5,595 bases of DNA from Actinomycetes bacterium (GTDB lineage Bacteria > Actinomycetota > Coriobacteriia > Anaerosomatales > JAJZPX01). Shown piece after piece: positions 4,759-5,595 of the stretch. The position numbers and the translations under genes are program-made. Location of the stretch: NCBI GenBank assembly GCA_021811025.1, contig JAJZPX010000145.1:1-5595 (forward strand), in the 5' to 3' direction. The notes below the pieces were generated by a model, which saw only the letters and a program-made list of their open reading frames with translations, was not told where the DNA came from and searched no databases. Position 1 is the stretch's first letter. The number at the start of each line of letters is the position of its first letter.

Positions 4759-5595
4759 AGACGATCGTGATCGCGTCAGGCAAGGGCGGCACAGGCAAGA
4801 CGACGCTGACCGCCCTCTTCGCCCGAGCGGCTTCCGCGCGCGGTCCCGTCGTGGTCGCCGACTGCGACGTGGAGGCGTCGAACCTCCCGATCGCCCTGCA
4901 TGCGGAGGCGATCGCAACCGAGACGTTCGCCGGGCGCGAGACGGCCGAGGTGGAGGCGTCGCGCTGCACCGGTTGCGGCTCGTGCGTGGCGGCGTGCCGA
5001 TTCGACGCGGTGAGGGTGCGGGACGGGCGCGCGCTCGTCGACGAGTGGGCGTGCGAGGGTTGCGGCGCGTGCGAGGCCGTGTGCCCGGAAGGCGCGATCG
5101 CTATGGGGCCTCGCGACGGGGGCGCGGTCGCGGCGGCCGACGCCGCCACCGGGCCGATGTTGTTCGGACAGCTCGAGCCCGGGCAGGACCTGTCCGGCAA
5201 GCTGGTGACGGAGGTGCGGCGTCGCGCGAAGGACGCCGCGACGGGCGCGGACGTGCTCGTGCTCGTGGATGGCCCGCCGGGCGTGGGATGCCCCGTCATC
5301 GCCTCCGTCACGAACGCCGACCTCCTCGTCGCCGTTACCGAACCGAGCGTCTCGGGCGAGCACGACCTGCGCCGGCTCGTGCTCCTCGCGCGGAAGCTGG
5401 GCGTGCCGGTCGTGGCGGTGCTCAACAAGGCCGACCTGTCGGCGTCGGGGGCTGCGCGGATCCGAACGGCGTGCGAGAGGCATGGAGTCGAGCTCGTCGG
5501 CGAGGTCCCCTTCGATCCCGCGATGGCCGCCGCGCTCGAGCGCCTCGCCGAGGGCGAGGAGCCGGCGCAGGCCGCAGCCGCAGTTCGCCGCGCGA
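4755..5595 (+). CDS. MinD-superfamily ATPase with inserted ferredoxin domain (3' end outside window)
   Basis: This frame is open from the GTG to the window edge (280 residues, no stop), close to the usual family length, so little is missing. It has the deviant Walker A SGKGGTGKT (8-16), ADCDVEASN (35-43), two [4Fe-4S] motifs (Cys71/74/77/81 and Cys100/103/106/110), Walker B/switch II VLVDGPPG (Asp172), then Cys179, and TEPSVSGEHDL, VLNKAD and VPFDPAMAAAL. Relatives use nucleotide-driven dimer changes to assemble, move or reduce metal clusters, as NifH and Mrp/Nbp35 do. Cys179 is seven residues after the Walker B Asp, the same spacing as Asp125 to cluster ligand Cys132 in NifH. GGAG lies eight bases before the GTG, which overlaps the upstream stop. 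This copy is complete in every catalytic block its neighbour lacks. Confidence 0.92.
   Translation, partial: MKTIVIASGKGGTGKTTLTALFARAASARGPVVVADCDVEASNLPIALHAEAIATETFAGRETAEVEASRCTGCGSCVAACRFDAVRVRDGRALVDEWACEGCGACEAVCPEGAIAMGPRDGGAVAAADAATGPMLFGQLEPGQDLSGKLVTEVRRRAKDAATGADVLVLVDGPPGVGCPVIASVTNADLLVAVTEPSVSGEHDLRRLVLLARKLGVPVVAVLNKADLSASGAARIRTACERHGVELVGEVPFDPAMAAALERLAEGEEPAQAAAAVRRA

Noticed and set aside
3847..5483. Antisense and alternate-frame open frames across the two ATPases
   Set aside because: They are Arg/Ala/Pro-rich shadows. The sense frames have complete ferredoxin and P-loop motifs.
1..5595. CRISPR array, tRNA, rRNA or insertion sequence
   Set aside because: I saw no regularly spaced repeats, no tRNA-like cloverleaf, no rRNA-like segment and no transposase; nearly the whole window is taken up by the eight genes.

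Overview
This is a compact, very GC-rich stretch of bacterial DNA. By hand count, bases 1261-1320 hold 48 G/C of 60. All eight protein genes I can support lie on the + strand and are packed by overlaps or gaps of a few bases. The GC content, the PadR regulator and the anaerobe-type Fe-S gene set suggest a high-GC anaerobe. An anaerobic actinobacterium (Coriobacteriia-like) is one possibility, but a deltaproteobacterium or a clostridial lineage cannot be excluded from sequence alone.

Bases 1-111 hold no gene. They contain a perfect 11-bp stem-loop, probably the end of an upstream transcript, and a weak promoter with a strong ribosome binding site. Bases 112-1898 encode a two-component pair whose genes share an ATGA overlap: an OmpR-type response regulator and a two-pass membrane histidine kinase. 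The kinase has Asp where the H-box normally has Thr or Asn.

Bases about 1949-2675 hold a toxin-antitoxin cassette: a small Phd/YefM-like antitoxin and a VapC-like PIN-domain RNase. It is preceded by a palindrome that overlaps candidate -10 hexamers, and it is visibly less GC-rich than its surroundings (35-37 G/C per 60 bases in two counted lines). It looks like an inserted module. A perfect 24-bp palindrome lies inside the toxin gene.

Bases about 2704-5595 form one apparent operon: a PadR-family repressor with a Cys-Cys N-terminal tail, two different small NifX/NafY-type (dinitrogenase iron-molybdenum cofactor family) proteins, and two tandem MinD-superfamily P-loop ATPases, each with an inserted 2x[4Fe-4S] ferredoxin domain. 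The last gene runs off the window. This gene set resembles the anaerobe-specific orange-protein (ORP) loci described in Desulfovibrio, where NifX-family proteins accompany ferredoxin-type MinD ATPases. Here the apparent regulator is PadR. A metal-sulfur cluster assembly, storage or delivery role is the likeliest reading, but the substrate is not shown by the sequence.

The most unusual point is the first ATPase (4009-4758). Compared with its tandem paralogue it lacks 46 residues in frame, exactly the block that carries Walker B/switch II (DxPPG) and a following Cys. It also has a shortened first strand and no clear ribosome binding site. It is either a nucleotide-binding but hydrolysis-defective partner of the second ATPase, or a gene starting to decay.
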